From Heliocidaris tuberculata (lineage: Eukaryota > Echinodermata > Echinoidea > Camarodonta > Echinometridae): a stretch of DNA of 64,000 nucleotides. Where the stretch lies: contig CM046842.1 of the NCBI GenBank assembly GCA_025618425.1, positions 22,280,340 to 22,344,339 of the forward strand, written 5' to 3'. The notes under the pieces are model-generated. The model searched no databases. It saw only the letters and a program-made list of their open reading frames with translations, and had not been told where the DNA came from. This document shows, in pieces, positions 1 through 57,010 of the stretch; positions within the stretch are counted from its first letter, which is position 1, and every line of letters begins with the position of its first letter. The position numbers were made by a program, and so were the translations under genes.

Positions 1-2532
1 AAATTCCACAATCCTTTTGAACGGTTATTATGAAAAGGAAGTTACCGTTTTGTTTTTATCTTCTATAATTATTATGGGAATGCTTCACTTATTATCATAA
101 TGATCATCATTCTTGTTGTTATTGTTGTTGCAATCAAAGGGCATTTGGATGTTGTTTCTCAAAACAACATAAATCATGAATGTAAGGAGATAAGCAGTTT
201 TCAAAGTTTGAAAGACTTTGATAATTTGTTATTGAAAATGAATGATTAAACAAAATCATGAGCCTGTTTAATGGATGACAGGTTTTGATCTTTTTAGGAA
301 GATATTACTGACATGCTTATTTACTTTTGTCAAAGTGGTATGCGTAAAGTTTGAGTATATTAGTCAACCTGTCTATTGAGAACAAAATATTTTTATTCAT
401 GTGGAAGCGAAGAACATCCAAGTGAGAAAAGATGGAAGATAGGGATCCATGACATGCTTTTACAAAGGTTGCTATTTCTTTGGGACTGCCAAAAGAAATC
501 GGACGGGGCCTTCACTGACAAGAAGAGAAATAGCTGTAGCTTCATAATCCAGTATGACTTTTCATATTGCAAACCAATATTTTCATAATTGATACCCTAA
601 TGCTAATGTGCTTTGTGAATCTCCCTTCTGTCAAAGACTTTAATGGAAGGGACTTACCACACAAGTTACATGAATACATGCTTCTTCGTGACTACTCAAC
701 CAAATCAGATGGGGTTTTCGCCGAAATTTAGATAATTAGTTACAATTTCATAATCTTAAACTATATTCAGATTGATTCATAATTTTGAAAGCTATTGATG
801 ATGAAAGTCTGATTGTAATCGTTTTTTTTTGGGGGGGGGGGACATACTGTATACATGTATATATTCACTTTTTTCACTGTATTTATATACTTTGGATAAT
901 TTGGCAAAGTACAGTATCTGTAAATGTACCCTCTTCAGGAATCCATGTTCTTGTGATACATACCTGTCATGATACTACATTTACTATACTTTGTGTATAT
1001 TTGTCTCTAATCTACATTATATCTTAAACATGAACTTCACTGAAGTGAACATTAAGTGAAATTTAAAAAATAATAACAAACCCTCTGGCTCCTGTGCAGT
1101 TGTATTTGCTGAAGCATTACCATCTGTTGTGAGAACAATATGATTTTATTAAGATTGATTGCCATGGAAACTGCAGCATGATGGATTTCTTTAATATTTA
1201 TACATAAAATTTATCCTCTTTTATTTATTAATTACATTTTAAAGCTTTTTCGTAATGGACCTGTTCAATGATAAACATGGAAGCTACAGTATGATGAACA
1301 TTTTACTAAATGTGTAAGACTGCTTTTATCTGATTTTTCTTTGTTTCAATTGCTCTTTTGATTCATTTGAATTTGTAAAATGATAGTACACTTTAACAAT
1401 TTTAGTTTGAAATGACATATTTTCATCAGGGGGAAAACTGAATTCACTTTGCATTCATCAGAATATCAACCAATTTTCCTCAATAGTATTTAAATAAGAA
1501 CAGTGGTAATGACTGTAGCGATGCTAAACAAAATCAACTTAAAATAATGAGCAAATATTTATAAAATGTTGCAAAAGATGTTTTAAAAAGAAACCAAAAT
1601 CATGAGAGGAAAAATAAAATTTGACAAACATAAAAAAAAACTTGTATTTTAATAACTAGAAGCAATGAAATCCCAATTCCCAGATGAAAAATAAACACTG
1701 CGAATTACTACATTTTTCTTCCAGAAGAAGATAATGAAGCTCAGTTGTGTTTAGAACATACATGTAAACCATATTACTTCTACAGTGATGAACATGGTCA
1801 TTATACTTTGCAAGAGGCAATGTTACAATGAATGAGAATAAATGAACGTGGAAAGTAGTTTTTCACCACTATCACGCACACAGCCAGTAATGATATTTGT
1901 CTAAAAGCAGTCTACTATTAAACACTACTCTATCACCACAATATTTGCGATGACTTTCGGCAGTGTAACCAAGCGCAGAAAACTAGCTATCACATAATGC
2001 ACATCAACAAATTCCCTCAAAGGATCAATAATTTCAGAAGAAGTTATATCGCATGATGAGATGTAAAAGGTGCATCATATCACTGCTGTGACTAATCTAC
2101 ACATGGAAAGTGTATTACAGATGGCAATGGTTCTACAACATAAACTGATTGAAGGCTACACAAGAGATACCTCTAATCGATGAAGATGAAGTTATATGTA
2201 TATCAGATGATATGCTGTACAATAAGCATGTTAATGTTGCTGCTGCTAAGTAGCCACATGAATTTTCTAATACAGTTTGGCGAAAAGCAAAAACATGTTA
2301 AGACTAAGCCGGAGACAGCTTGGCATGAATCCAATTGGCTCTTTTTTCATAAAGGCCAACCATTAAAAAGTTAAACTTGGTTTAAGTTTGTTCCCTAACA
2401 AGGTCTCAGTGTTCTGTAAAAATTACGACAATTCTTTAACAAAGGGAATGAATAATATGAATCCAGCCATGAAATGAAAAATGAGAATTGCATTTCATGG
2501 TGACACGATATGTGTTTCTTCCTGTATATAGT

Positions 2533-2945
2533 TTAACCCTTTCAGGACAGGAATTATTTAAAGGCTAAATTGATCATATTTTGTTCTTCAAATTGGCAAT
2601 GATAATATTTTTCTTGTAGTGCTACATGGTTATAATAAGGTGTGATGTTTTTTGAAACAATATCCATGGTTAAAATTTTTGTTGAAAAGTTGAAAAATTG
2701 CCAATTTTGATGAAAAACAATGATTTTGAACCTCTCAATCTGTTGCCAATTTAAGGATTTTAAAGCTTATTCTTGTTTTAAAAATTCCTGGCATCAAACG
2801 CAATATGGTCATGAAACAAAAATACATTAGTGTGTGCAAAAAATTTTGCTCTTTCTACTCATGCATCTGGTATATTTTCTAGAGCTCTGAATCAAAAGTT
2901 ATTGAGCCAAACCACAAAATGTGGTCAATTGTCTTGAAAGGGTTA
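2533..2945. mobile_element. Family A TTAA-flanked MITE, copy 1
   Basis: Begins TTAACCCTTTCAGGACAG and ends CTTGAAAGGGTTAA, so the ends are inverted repeats with a TTAA at each side. The same approximately 415-bp sequence recurs about ten times in the window. TTAA flanks with CCC-starting ends are typical of piggyBac-type nonautonomous elements; no transposase is present. Confidence 0.8.
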
Positions 2946-3139
2946 ATGCAGAATAATTATTTTTACAAGACGGAGGGGTAAACACTTGCCACTCCATAAA
3001 ACAGTGGACTACATGTAACTTGAGCCACTTAGTCGAGGTTCATATCTGGACCAATAGGCTGCTCAGATCTCACCAATAACGATAACGAGATTCTCAAGTA
3101 CAGGTACCCTCTATGTCGTGTGTACATGTGAGTATGCTC

Positions 3140-3170
<31 letters not shown>

Positions 3171-3345
3171 CAGTGGAACCTCATTATAAAGAGCACTGAT
3201 ATAACAAACTCTCGTTATAACAAGGTGATTTTCCTGGTCCCATCTCTTTGTATTCTATTGTATTTTGGCCCTGATATAACAAGGTTTCGATATAAAGAGG
3301 TAATTTCTCTGGTCCCAAGGACCTCGTTATAACGAGATTCCACTG
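3171..3345. mobile_element. Tigger/pogo-type MITE
   Basis: Begins CAGTGGAACCTCATTATAA and ends TTATAACGAGATTCCACTG, inverted ends flanked by TA on both sides. CAGTGGAACCTC-like ends and a TA target are those of pogo/Tigger elements of the Tc1/mariner group. At 175 bp it is an internally deleted, nonautonomous copy inserted in a (TA)n run. Confidence 0.8.
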
Positions 3346-3405
3346 TATATACATTTGTATATAACAAAATATAAGTTCTGCTTCGGAATTGTAAATGTAG
3401 AGATG

Positions 3406-3463
3406 AATAGTAAACAAGTAAATAAAAATTCCGTTAAAATTTTTTATTTACTTGTTTACTATT
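3406..3463. repeat. Hairpin-forming inverted repeat
   Basis: About 24-base arms, AATAGTAAACAAGTAAATAA and its reverse complement, separated by a short spacer. It is followed by a (TA)n run. Probably a tiny transposon remnant. Confidence 0.6.
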
Positions 3464-3564
3464 TATATATATATATATATATGCATATATATAAGAGGGT
3501 AGGGAGAAGCTTAAATGAAAAATCTTGTCATTGTTTTTGTTATCGGAGAGGTCTAAGACACGCT

Positions 3565-3979
3565 TTAACCCTTTCAGGACAATTGACCACATTTTGTGGT
3601 TTGGCTTAATAACTTTTGATTAAGAGCTCTAAAAATTATACCAGATGCATGAGTAGAAAGAGCAAAAATTTCTGCACTCACAGTGTCCATTTTTGTTACA
3701 TGACCATATTGTGTTTGATGCCAGGAATTTAAAAAAGGAGATTAAGCTTTAAAATCCTTAAATTGGCAACACATTGAGAGATTCAAAATCATTGTTTTTC
3801 ATCAAAATTGGCAATTTTTTCAACGTATCGATAAAATCACTAACCATTTTTATTGTTCGAAAAGACATTACACCTATTAGAACCATCTAGCACTAAAAGA
3901 AAAATATTATTGTTGCCAATTTGAAGAACGAAATGTGATCAATTTAGCCCTTGAATAATTCCTGTCCTGAAAGGGTTAA
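3565..3979. mobile_element. Family A MITE, copy 2
   Basis: Same element as at 2533-2945 in the opposite orientation, with TTAACCCTTTCAGGACA at the left and TGTCCTGAAAGGGTTAA at the right. Lying within 1.1 kb of copy 1 in inverted orientation, the two could form a long hairpin in the transcript. Confidence 0.82.
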
Positions 3980-4229
3980 ATTAGTTTGCTTTCAAGAATA
4001 CCTGCCACTATGTTCAATGAAAATGGGGGGAAAAAGGGTCTCTGAATGTCAATGGCTTTGAGCATAATCCCACTGCTGCCACTGATTCAACATCAAACAC
4101 TTGATTGGTCTCAGCTTTCTTTTGTAGCATCTCAGGAACAGTGACCCCCCAAAATATATATATGTTCAGTTCCAACATGCCACCTACCACAAAAGTAAAG
4201 TAAACGAGTACATGGTAGGACGAAATTCC

Positions 4230-4800
4230 TTGAAAGCCAGAGTGCCTTATCAGCGAAGCTGTAGAGACATGAGACCCGACTAGTCTGCATGCATACATGA
4301 AATCTTAAGATATGAAAGTAATATACATGTAAACAAAGCTACATGTAGAAAGCCTATATGAAAAAAAAAAAATTATGAGCATTTAAAAACAGTTAACTTT
4401 GCATAAGTCGAATCTGTTGGGACAACAAAAAATATTTTGACTCATGCAAAATCCGACTTAGGAAATGTAAATAACACGTTTTGCATAATTTGGTAAAAAA
4501 AAAAAAATTGATTCGACTTAAATAGAGAAAGTTTGACTTATGCGACTTCAAGTTATGCAAGATTAACTGTACTTCCAAACAGAGCTGCAGAGATATGAAG
4601 CTTAATTTCTCTTCATAAATCAAACTTCAAGAGATGAAAGCAATGGAATCAAAGCCAGAAACCCAATATGAAAATTATCATTCATTTTTGACTACTTCCA
4701 AATAGAGCAGACACATCAAGCTCAATTTCTCTGCATACATCAAACTTTAAGAGAAGATGGAATCAAAGCTAGTAAGTATGGATTATGAGTCATCAACTAT
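4230..4800. repeat. Degenerate tandem repeat split by a short inverted-repeat element
   Basis: Three diverged units share a core like CATACATCAAACTTTAAGAG followed by AATCAAAGC and AATATGAAAA. A 182-base element with ends ACAGTTAA (4389) and TTAACTGT (4570) interrupts the first unit and has a poly-A/T core. Confidence 0.5.
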
Positions 4801-6910
4801 TGTCACAGCAGCGCTGCAGAGATACAGTGAGGCTACAAGTAGAATGAGAAATGGAAAGAATGCTTCCAGAAAGTGCTAAAAAGTCTTGACTTCTATTCAA
4901 AACAGTGAGTGCATCACAACATTATAAACACAGTCACAGTTTCTTCTTTGCCATACAGATGAAATATTTTTTCAAAGGACATCATGGAAAACGAAAAATG
5001 TACAACACTGTAAACACAGAGTTTACTCTTTGCAATAGAGATGAAATATACATGAAGAAAAAAACATTTTTTTTTTAAATAATACAACTTTGCAAATATA
5101 GAGTTTACTCTTTGCCATAGATAAACAAATATATAGTATGATAAAAAAAATAAAACAAGTGCACAACAACACAAGGTTTGTCTTTCGCCTTCTTCTTCAA
5201 GTACAAAAGAAAAGGCAATTATATCAAAGTAAAAGTTGTAGAGAGGGGAAAGCAATCCAGGAGTGCTTCCCCTTTTAGAATAATTTTAAGCTGCAATATG
5301 TTCTGGCATATGTACAAAGAAACATCAATCTGAACAAGATGGTACCAACATAACAGGAATTTACAACAAAACAAGTACTGAATCACTTATAAATATTTCT
5401 TTTGAGCATGAAAAGTATGATTCTTGATTCATTAAGCACTTATATAAACATGGATGTGCCCATTAAACAGACGTGATCAAATATATTCACAAACACTTAA
5501 ACACCAAAGAAACAAGAACTTAAGAGAAAAAAGAGACAGTAACTTTAAATCATATCCACAAATCCATTCTGCAACTTTATCCTTTTTGTTTTTGTTTATC
5601 TTTCTTTTTTCCTTCTAATTTGGTGCAAAATCATGTATTTATCTTTCAACTATAACTGTGGTTACATAACAAAAACTGAGTTATGGATTAAAAATAACTT
5701 CTTTTGTATCTAAATGGTCACATAATGGAGTTATTTCTTTTGGAGTCTATGTTTCTTCATAGTCAGTCTCAGGACCAAAGAAGCCCAAACAGGCAGTTTT
5801 CTTGTTTGTTGGCTGGTTGTTTTATTTTCCAATCAAAAGAAATCTAATAGGCCTAAAATATAATTTCTTGACTAATGTGATAATACCAATTGGATATACT
5901 GTATAAAACCAAAAAAAGATGCTGCATCCAAAAAGTTGAACAAAATGTGAAAAAATGATGAAAAGCCAATGCACATTCAAATAGAAATGGAAACAAACAA
6001 AAGTAAATTTCTTCCTTTAGCCAGAACTTATAAAAACAGCTTCAATGGAATAACTCAACTTCAAAAAAGAACACAGAAAGAAGAACTGCAATGACTGCCA
6101 GAAGAAAGAATAAAAAAACAAACCACTGCACACTGTTTCTGACAACACCAATCAAACGAATGGACTACACCCATAATCAGTTCAAAACCACACATCTCAT
6201 TTTCTGATTCTGAAAAATTTCATCAAACGGCACTAATTTGGGGGCTTTTCAATTTATTAAATTTGCCAGATGTTAGAATTTTCAAATTGTGCAATATTTT
6301 AGTTAAATGTTTGTTTTTTTTCTCTCACTTCTCTAACTTTCAATCTGTTGAAAAATTTCAAAATTTCCAATTGCCATAATATGTGAGTTTTCCAAATTTC
6401 CAATTGTGGGAATGTTGTCATTTTCAAGGTCTGTCAAATGTCTAAACTTTTTCATTTCAAAATTCTTGTAATTTAACATACTTCCAATGCAATGTTAGAA
6501 ATCAGTTTGTGGGTATTACTATTGTCAACATTTGAATCTGTATTATGTACATTTATCTTGAAAACAGATAGTGACTGGTTCACTGTGTTGAATAAAATTT
6601 ATTTACACAAGGTGTGGGATCCACAGCAAATTTTTAACAAATTGATCTGTTGTAAATGCACTTTCAAAAACAGTGAAAAATATGATTATTTGGCATACAA
6701 AATAGGACTCTGCAAAGATATATCATACTGCAATAAATTTGAGGTGTGCGGTTTCTTTCACTGACTGGGTGTAGTACATTTTGTAGCCTGGGCCTGCCCA
6801 AAGCCCCACCCCTGAAACACATATTAAATGACCTTTACTCCTTGAGCAATGTCAGTGATAATAGGGTGAAGTGATCTGGACGAGTCCTCAAGATATTGCA
6901 ACATCACAGT

Positions 6911-7115
6911 AGACAGCCCATGAGACCGACAGCCACAGAAGACTGACAATGTCGCTCCCATGAACTCTCAGAAAACTTGTCAGATGGCCCACAAGACCAA
7001 CATGACAGTCTTGTGAGCTGATGGTCTGGTGGCCTCACAGATAACTTTTCAGAAAGCCTGTGAGACCAAACATTGCCACACTGCCAATCTCCTAGCCATC
7101 GGTCTCATGAGGTGT
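6911..7115. repeat. Possible short inverted-repeat element
   Basis: The left end reads CCCATGAGACCGACAGCC and the right end GCCATCGGTCTCATGAGG. The interior repeats phrases such as CCACAAGACC and CTGTGAGACC. No target duplication was identified. Confidence 0.35.
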
Positions 7116-7600
7116 AGCCAGAACTGGCTAGAACACATCATTTACCACTATTTACCTGCAAATTAACCACTGCCAAGCATAATACCAGCCCAAGTAAGCT
7201 CCAACACCAAATAGCAAAATGAAGCCCTATTACCAAAAAGACTGCACTAACCACCATCATCTTGCCCCAACTAACACCAGCTTGCATTAGCACCAAGTAA
7301 CACCGTCTATTAACACCTGACCAAATGCAACTCAAGACGTTTTATTTGGGTAGCACCTTTATGTTATTCGGCACCAGAAGCAGCAATACTTTGCTTGTAC
7401 CAAGAGTAATTTGGCACCAGATACAGGAAATATTTGCTGAACATGGTGCAGTTTGGCACTAGATGAGGTCATACGTAACCCTGCGTAATGCTACTTGCTG
7501 CTAGATGATGCTACTTGGAAAATAATTGGCACAAGATGGCAGTGGTATTTATTGCTACATTACCATAGGAAATGTACCAATAATGTACCGATAAATATTA

Positions 7601-7797
7601 CTGTCCAAATGATTTTTTTTTGCATTAAAAATGTGCTCACTACAAGATAAACACCCTTGCATGGTACTCCTTGGTGGTAGATGCTTTATGCAAATAATTG
7701 AAGCAAGATGTTACAAATGAATAGGACTGTTAAACAATTTTTTTTTCTTTTTGCATGAGAAATGTGCTCACAGCAAGATTAAAATTCCAGCCACAAA
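7601..7797. repeat. Two-copy tandem repeat abutting the exon 20 donor
   Basis: The core ATGTGCTCACTACAAGAT (7633) recurs as ATGTGCTCACAGCAAGAT (7763), each preceded by a T-run and GCAT. The second unit ends at the exon 20 donor. Other exons in this gene show similar duplications next to splice sites. Confidence 0.55.
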
Positions 7798-7798
7798 C

Positions 7799-52631
<44,833 letters not shown>

Positions 52632-53251
52632 TGTTGCGTCGTCCTCTTCGCTTTCTCAAGGTTCTTTCTCAGATGCTATGCATCAAGGGTCTGTCTGGTC
52701 TCCTGATGGGCTTCACGCAGACTTTGAGAACATAATCATGGGTCCACTTTGACTCTTCAGCTACTTCTTCAATGTATAAGTTTTGGGTTTCCAAGAATAG
52801 ACGTGTTTCATATGCAGTCGCTCAATGAGAAATGACAGTAGATACTGCTACACCTGTAATTCAATCCACTGTCCTACTTGCTAATAAGGTATGTGATGTC
52901 TGAAAAGGTTTCTTGATAGAATAAAAAGTTCAACAACACTCCAAGAACTCAGGAAGTAACAGTCTCTCCACTTATCACCTAATCCTAAACTAATACCGCC
53001 TACTTTGTTTATCAACCTCGTTGTCGCTTTCTCATGAGGAAGTCCTATAAAACGTCCAAATGTAAACACCTACAGGGATAGTTTCCAATTCTATATTTGC
53101 AGTACTTGTCACTTTGCTCTAAGTGATCATTTTCACAGGTCGTTGGTGATTGGAGAGGTGGTGCTCTTGCAATGGAATGTTGCTAATTTGAAGATGTCTT
53201 TTCTTGGAATATCAAAAGAATGTCTCCTTATGTGCAGGAAATGGGGATAAT
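52632..53251 (-). other. 5' untranslated leader part of the start-codon exon
   Basis: Going upstream from the start codon, an in-frame TGA sits at 52656-52658, only 8 codons away, which fixes the ATG at 52629-52631. The ATG context is good (A at -3, G at +4). At 53252-53253 there is an AG preceded by a long pyrimidine tract (TTTTCTTCTTCTTCTCTTCC then TGCCCAG), a strong 3' splice site. The exon carrying the start codon therefore probably runs 52415-53251, with a noncoding first exon and the promoter further upstream, not identified here. Confidence 0.6.
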
Positions 53252-53754
53252 CTGGGCAGGAAGAGAAGAAGAAGAAAACAAGACAAAATTAAGCATTTAG
53301 TGGGTTTTAGTACACATGTACATGTACATAAATATAGCGCACATATCTCGCAGACTTGACACTATTGGCGCTCAACAATTAATACCCTGGCTTTAGCATG
53401 GCTACTCTTATGGTGCTCTAGCATTTCAAGAAACGGATTCCTGCCAGGTACCTATTTACATGTACATGTACCTCACCTGGGTCAAGTGTGGCAAATATAG
53501 ATTGATGTCTTGTGGTTTACAGTCCAGGGACTTATCCACTATACATGTAGACCACAATGACTCTACATACACTGTAATACTCTGGAAATTACACACAAAA
53601 CATTTTTGAGCACTTAATATTCAAATGATCCCTGATCCCTGATCCCTGACTTTAATAGACATACATGTAGGTAAAATGGGAGAGTATTTTTAAATTACTA
53701 ATAATAATATGTGTGTAACACATGTGTTACACACAAAGCTCAATATTTGGCTCT

Positions 53755-54146
53755 TACAACAAATTCTTCAAATTGGCAACAAAAATATCTTTTCTTTTAA
53801 TGCTACATGTACATGTACATGGTTCTAATAAAATGTAATGTTTTTGAAATCAACATACATGTACATGGTTACAAACTTTGTCAAAAAGTTGAAAAATTGC
53901 CAATTTTGTCCAAAAAAATCAATGATTTTGAACCTCTCAATGTGTTGCCAACTAAAGGATTTTAAAGTTTGTTCTCCTTTTCAAAATCCCTGGGATCCAA
54001 GTAATATGGTCATGCAACAAAAATGGACACAGTTCCTTCAGGAATTTTTGCTCTTTCTACTCATGCATCTGGTATATTTTTTTGATCTCTGAATCAAAAG
54101 TAATTGACCGAAACCACGAAATGTGGTCAATTGTCTCAAAAGGGGT
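53755..54146. mobile_element. Family A MITE, copy 7, ends damaged
   Basis: TTCTTCAAATTGGCAACAAA through TTGCCAATTTTGTCC and CTACTCATGCATCTGGTATA to GTGGTCAATTGTCTC. Both terminal TTAA boxes are lost, and ACATGT insertions interrupt the left half. Confidence 0.7.
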
Positions 54147-54892
54147 AGTTGTAACAGCGACAGGTCTGATTTGAAACTACAGGTTTGAAAATCAACTATG
54201 CGCTAAAATTTAATGAATAATCATTTCCAACCAAACTTCTTTCTGAAATGTTTGTCATAAATTAAAAATTTGTTTGAAAATGCTTCAAAATATAAGGACC
54301 AGGGCCCTCTTGCATAAAAAGTTGCGATTAAACACAACTCAGATACCCAGATACATTTGCACATGTACATGTAACTTCAGGGCCCTCAAGCAGCCACTGA
54401 ACAAACTGCAAGGGACTGCACATTGCCCAAAAGAGTTTATACTCCTTCCCAGTTGCCATTTTTCATTTTTGAATTGTTTTTTTGTGGACCATCCTGTACC
54501 TGTACAAGTAATTAAAGTATAATTTTGATATAAATCTCCAGTTAAATCAGGACATTTTTTTTAAGTACAGTTTCCCGTGGTTTTACAAGGAAGCCAAGCT
54601 GGTAGAAGTATGCTTCCTATTCCTTCATCGTACGATAATATTTTGCCATCTTATTCTATTTTTAAACTGCATGATTTCCTCATTATCTCAAACACATTTT
54701 AAAGAGTCTTGACTAACAGGAACTTGAATACTGAAAAGGATAGATATAATAATCTACTAAAGGAGTAAAAAAGGACTTACACAAATACACTCCTTTCTAA
54801 TATCAATATGCAAGTACTATCATTATCATGATGCCAAATGCTAACTTTTCAACTCTACATCAATTTGTTTTTTGTTTAGTTCTTTTATTTGT

Positions 54893-55313
54893 AAAGGCCA
54901 CCGCACACCTTACGATCGGTCTGCGATTCGATTTCAGAAGAAAATGTAAAATCATTTGACAAAATCATTTAAAAACGAAAAATATATTTGACTGAGGTTC
55001 TGAATAGTCATACAGATAGTAAAATCGATAATACGGCCTTTGCCAAGTTTTCTAGTCGGTGGAGTGGCCAAATCGGCTCCGAGTCATAGTGACGTCACAA
55101 AAATCGTACCACTGCCTACGATTTGAAACTAATTTTGCCCTTATTCCCTGTAGAAAGCTGACAGCTCACCAAAACCCTATGTTTAGTATTCATATTACTT
55201 TTCAGAACCTGAATAGGGTAGATTTCATTTGTTAAAATGCCATTATTTAATGCCATAGCGATTTATTTCACAAATCGGATCGCAGACCCATCATAAGGTG
55301 TGCGGTGGCCTTA
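54893..55313. mobile_element. Inverted-repeat element with AAGGCCACCGCACACC ends
   Basis: Begins AAGGCCACCGCACACCTTAC then GATCGGTCTGCGAT, and ends ATCGCAGACC followed by ATAAGGTGTGCGGTGGCCTT. The arms are about 40 bases. It abuts the next element and shares the junction TTAA with it. Confidence 0.75.
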
Positions 55314-55808
55314 AAGGGGGTACCCAATGCTGAAACAATGTTAGTTCATTTAAAAGATCATGATTTTATTAGAAGAAAATCATCTGCCTTAAGTTTTTTT
55401 AAAATTTGTGTTGCCAGACAAATCCCCGAAATATGGTAAGACTTCAGGATATTTTGGCCTCTCAGCTGTGTCCCAATTTCAGCTAGGTAACCACAATGAC
55501 GTCAAAGTGGTTACCCATGTTCGCGTATTGCAGATGTGTTGCGCGCTAGACTGTACAAAATGCATTACACCTTGCGCGCATTTTGCTATAATTGCGCGAC
55601 AAGGTAACCACTTTGACGTCATTGTGGTTACCTAGCTGAAATTGGGACACAGCTGAGGGGCCAAAATATCCTGAAATCTTACCATATTTCGGGGATTTTC
55701 TGGCAACACGAATTTAAAAAAAAAATTGAAGGCAGATGATTTTCTTCTAATAAAATCATGATCTTTTAAATGAACTAACATTGTTTCAGCATTGGGTACC
55801 CCCTTTAA
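55311..55808. mobile_element. Long foldback element with TTAAAGGGGGTACCC ends
   Basis: Begins TTAAAGGGGGTACCCAATGC and ends GCATTGGGTACCCCCTTTAA. The arms pair for about 200 bases each, through GTAACCACAATGACGTCA and TGACGTCATTGTGGTTAC, leaving a loop of about 100 bases centred near 55550. Confidence 0.88.
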
Positions 55809-55892
55809 GGCTGTTATCAAAGGACATTTATTAACAGCAGAATTTGCATGTACTGGTATTAACAGACCCCTTCTGTAATCTACTCAGATTTA

Positions 55893-56110
55893 CATGTATG
55901 CACATTTCTTCTCTGAGCACCTAGTGACGAGCTATTCCATTAACCTGCTTTTTATAAATGAGCCTCAATACTTGGAATCCAGTTTGCATACATTACTTGT
56001 TGCTATATCCGGCAAGCCTCGGGCAAGCTTTCAGGTTGTCAAGAACAACCTTTGTTTGAAAGGTATATGTATACAATTTGAATACATTACTGAACCGGTA
56101 TATTGGCAAT
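55893..56110. mobile_element. Dispersed repeat C, copy 2
   Basis: Reverse complement of 34258-34495: CATTAACCTGCTTTTTATAA and CGGGCAAGCTTTCAGGTTGT are shared. Slightly longer on the far side (TTGAATACATTACTGAACCG). Confidence 0.65.
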
Positions 56111-56367
56111 GCTACCTTAAAACAAAAGTTACAGTGTACATGTAGGTTTAATTTTTTTGTGTGCTTGGCTACAGATACATGTACGATTTTCACCCCAAAA
56201 TATTGCGTAAATTGCCACTCAATTCCAGGCAAAATTTTCCCATACCAGTATTCTTTTTTGTTTGTTTGATTTTGTTTTTTGGAGAGTGGTTTACCACATG
56301 ACACTCTTTTTGTTATTTCCTTTATCATTTAGCTTGAAGACCCGAAGTGTAATCTAAGCCTCCTTTA

Positions 56368-56762
56368 TTAAAGTAATCTTGAGTTCTGGTCAAGCATTTA
56401 TAATGGGAAAGAAACTGTGCCAAAGCAATTGGGAAAGTTAGATTAGTTGTACATAAACACATGTGTCTAGTGTGAGATTTAGGGATTATCGAATTGATAA
56501 GAAATTCACTAACTTTCCCCAAAAGGTTCTTGCACTGCACACAGAAACGAGTATATGGGACCAGAGACAAATCTGGCGTGAATGTTCGGCCCAAACTTTT
56601 CAGCTATTTTCTTGTCATATTTCTAATATTAGGGCATTATTTGAGGAGCAATCCTTTCTAGGGGACCTTTTTATGATGATATTCTTCCTAACTGACACGA
56701 AAAGAAGAGAAAGCTCACAATTTATGTTTTCATCTTTCCCAGAACTCATGATAACCTTTAAT
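56368..56762. mobile_element. Family B MITE, copy in opposite orientation
   Basis: Begins TTAAAGTAATCTTGAGTTCT and ends CCCAGAACTCATGATAACCT followed by TTTAA, with the family interior (AAAGAAACTGTGCCAAAGCA and AGAAAGCTCACAATTTATG). Confidence 0.75.
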
Positions 56763-57010
56763 GTTATAAATCACTGCCTTCATTAGGCACATTTAATGAT
56801 TATTTTATTTCAATAATGCAAACTGAAACAGGACATCTCAACTTTTCCTTCCTTCCTCATTCAAATGACCCTCTTGTTCTGTTATCAATACATATCTTAT
56901 TCAATTTCTTATTGGGGATTTCTTTACCTGGTCATATTATACTGCACTGTCCATGTTTTTTTTTTTAAACTTCAACCTCGGTCTGATTAAGACTTATAAC
57001 TTTTGAGTTA

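Larger units (their letters stand above)
1..7798 (-). other. Intron 20 (partial), AT-rich, transposon-bearing
   Basis: No exon with RhoGAP-domain similarity was found on either strand. The identifiable content is a Tigger/pogo-type element, two family A elements, a short inverted-repeat element inside tandem repeats and a weak inverted repeat (listed separately). The remainder, including 1-2530 and 5000-6900, is AT-rich sequence in which nothing further was recognised. Confidence 0.6.

Noticed and set aside
1077..1122. Phase-1 micro-exon candidate (CACAACAG/AT ... GAGG/GTTTGT) encoding DGNASANTTAQEPE
   Set aside because: Fits the phase after exon 20, but there is no conserved sequence, the donor is weak and such matches occur by chance in 7.8 kb of intron.
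4014..4298. Minus-strand frame containing FWGVTVPEMLQKKAETNQVF, downstream of exon 20
   Set aside because: Superficially like the YFGVPL start of a RhoGAP domain, but the following residues do not match the family and no phase-compatible splice sites were found.
6490..6764. Plus-strand 90-codon frame starting MLEISLWVLL
   Set aside because: No splice context, AT-driven composition and no recognisable family.
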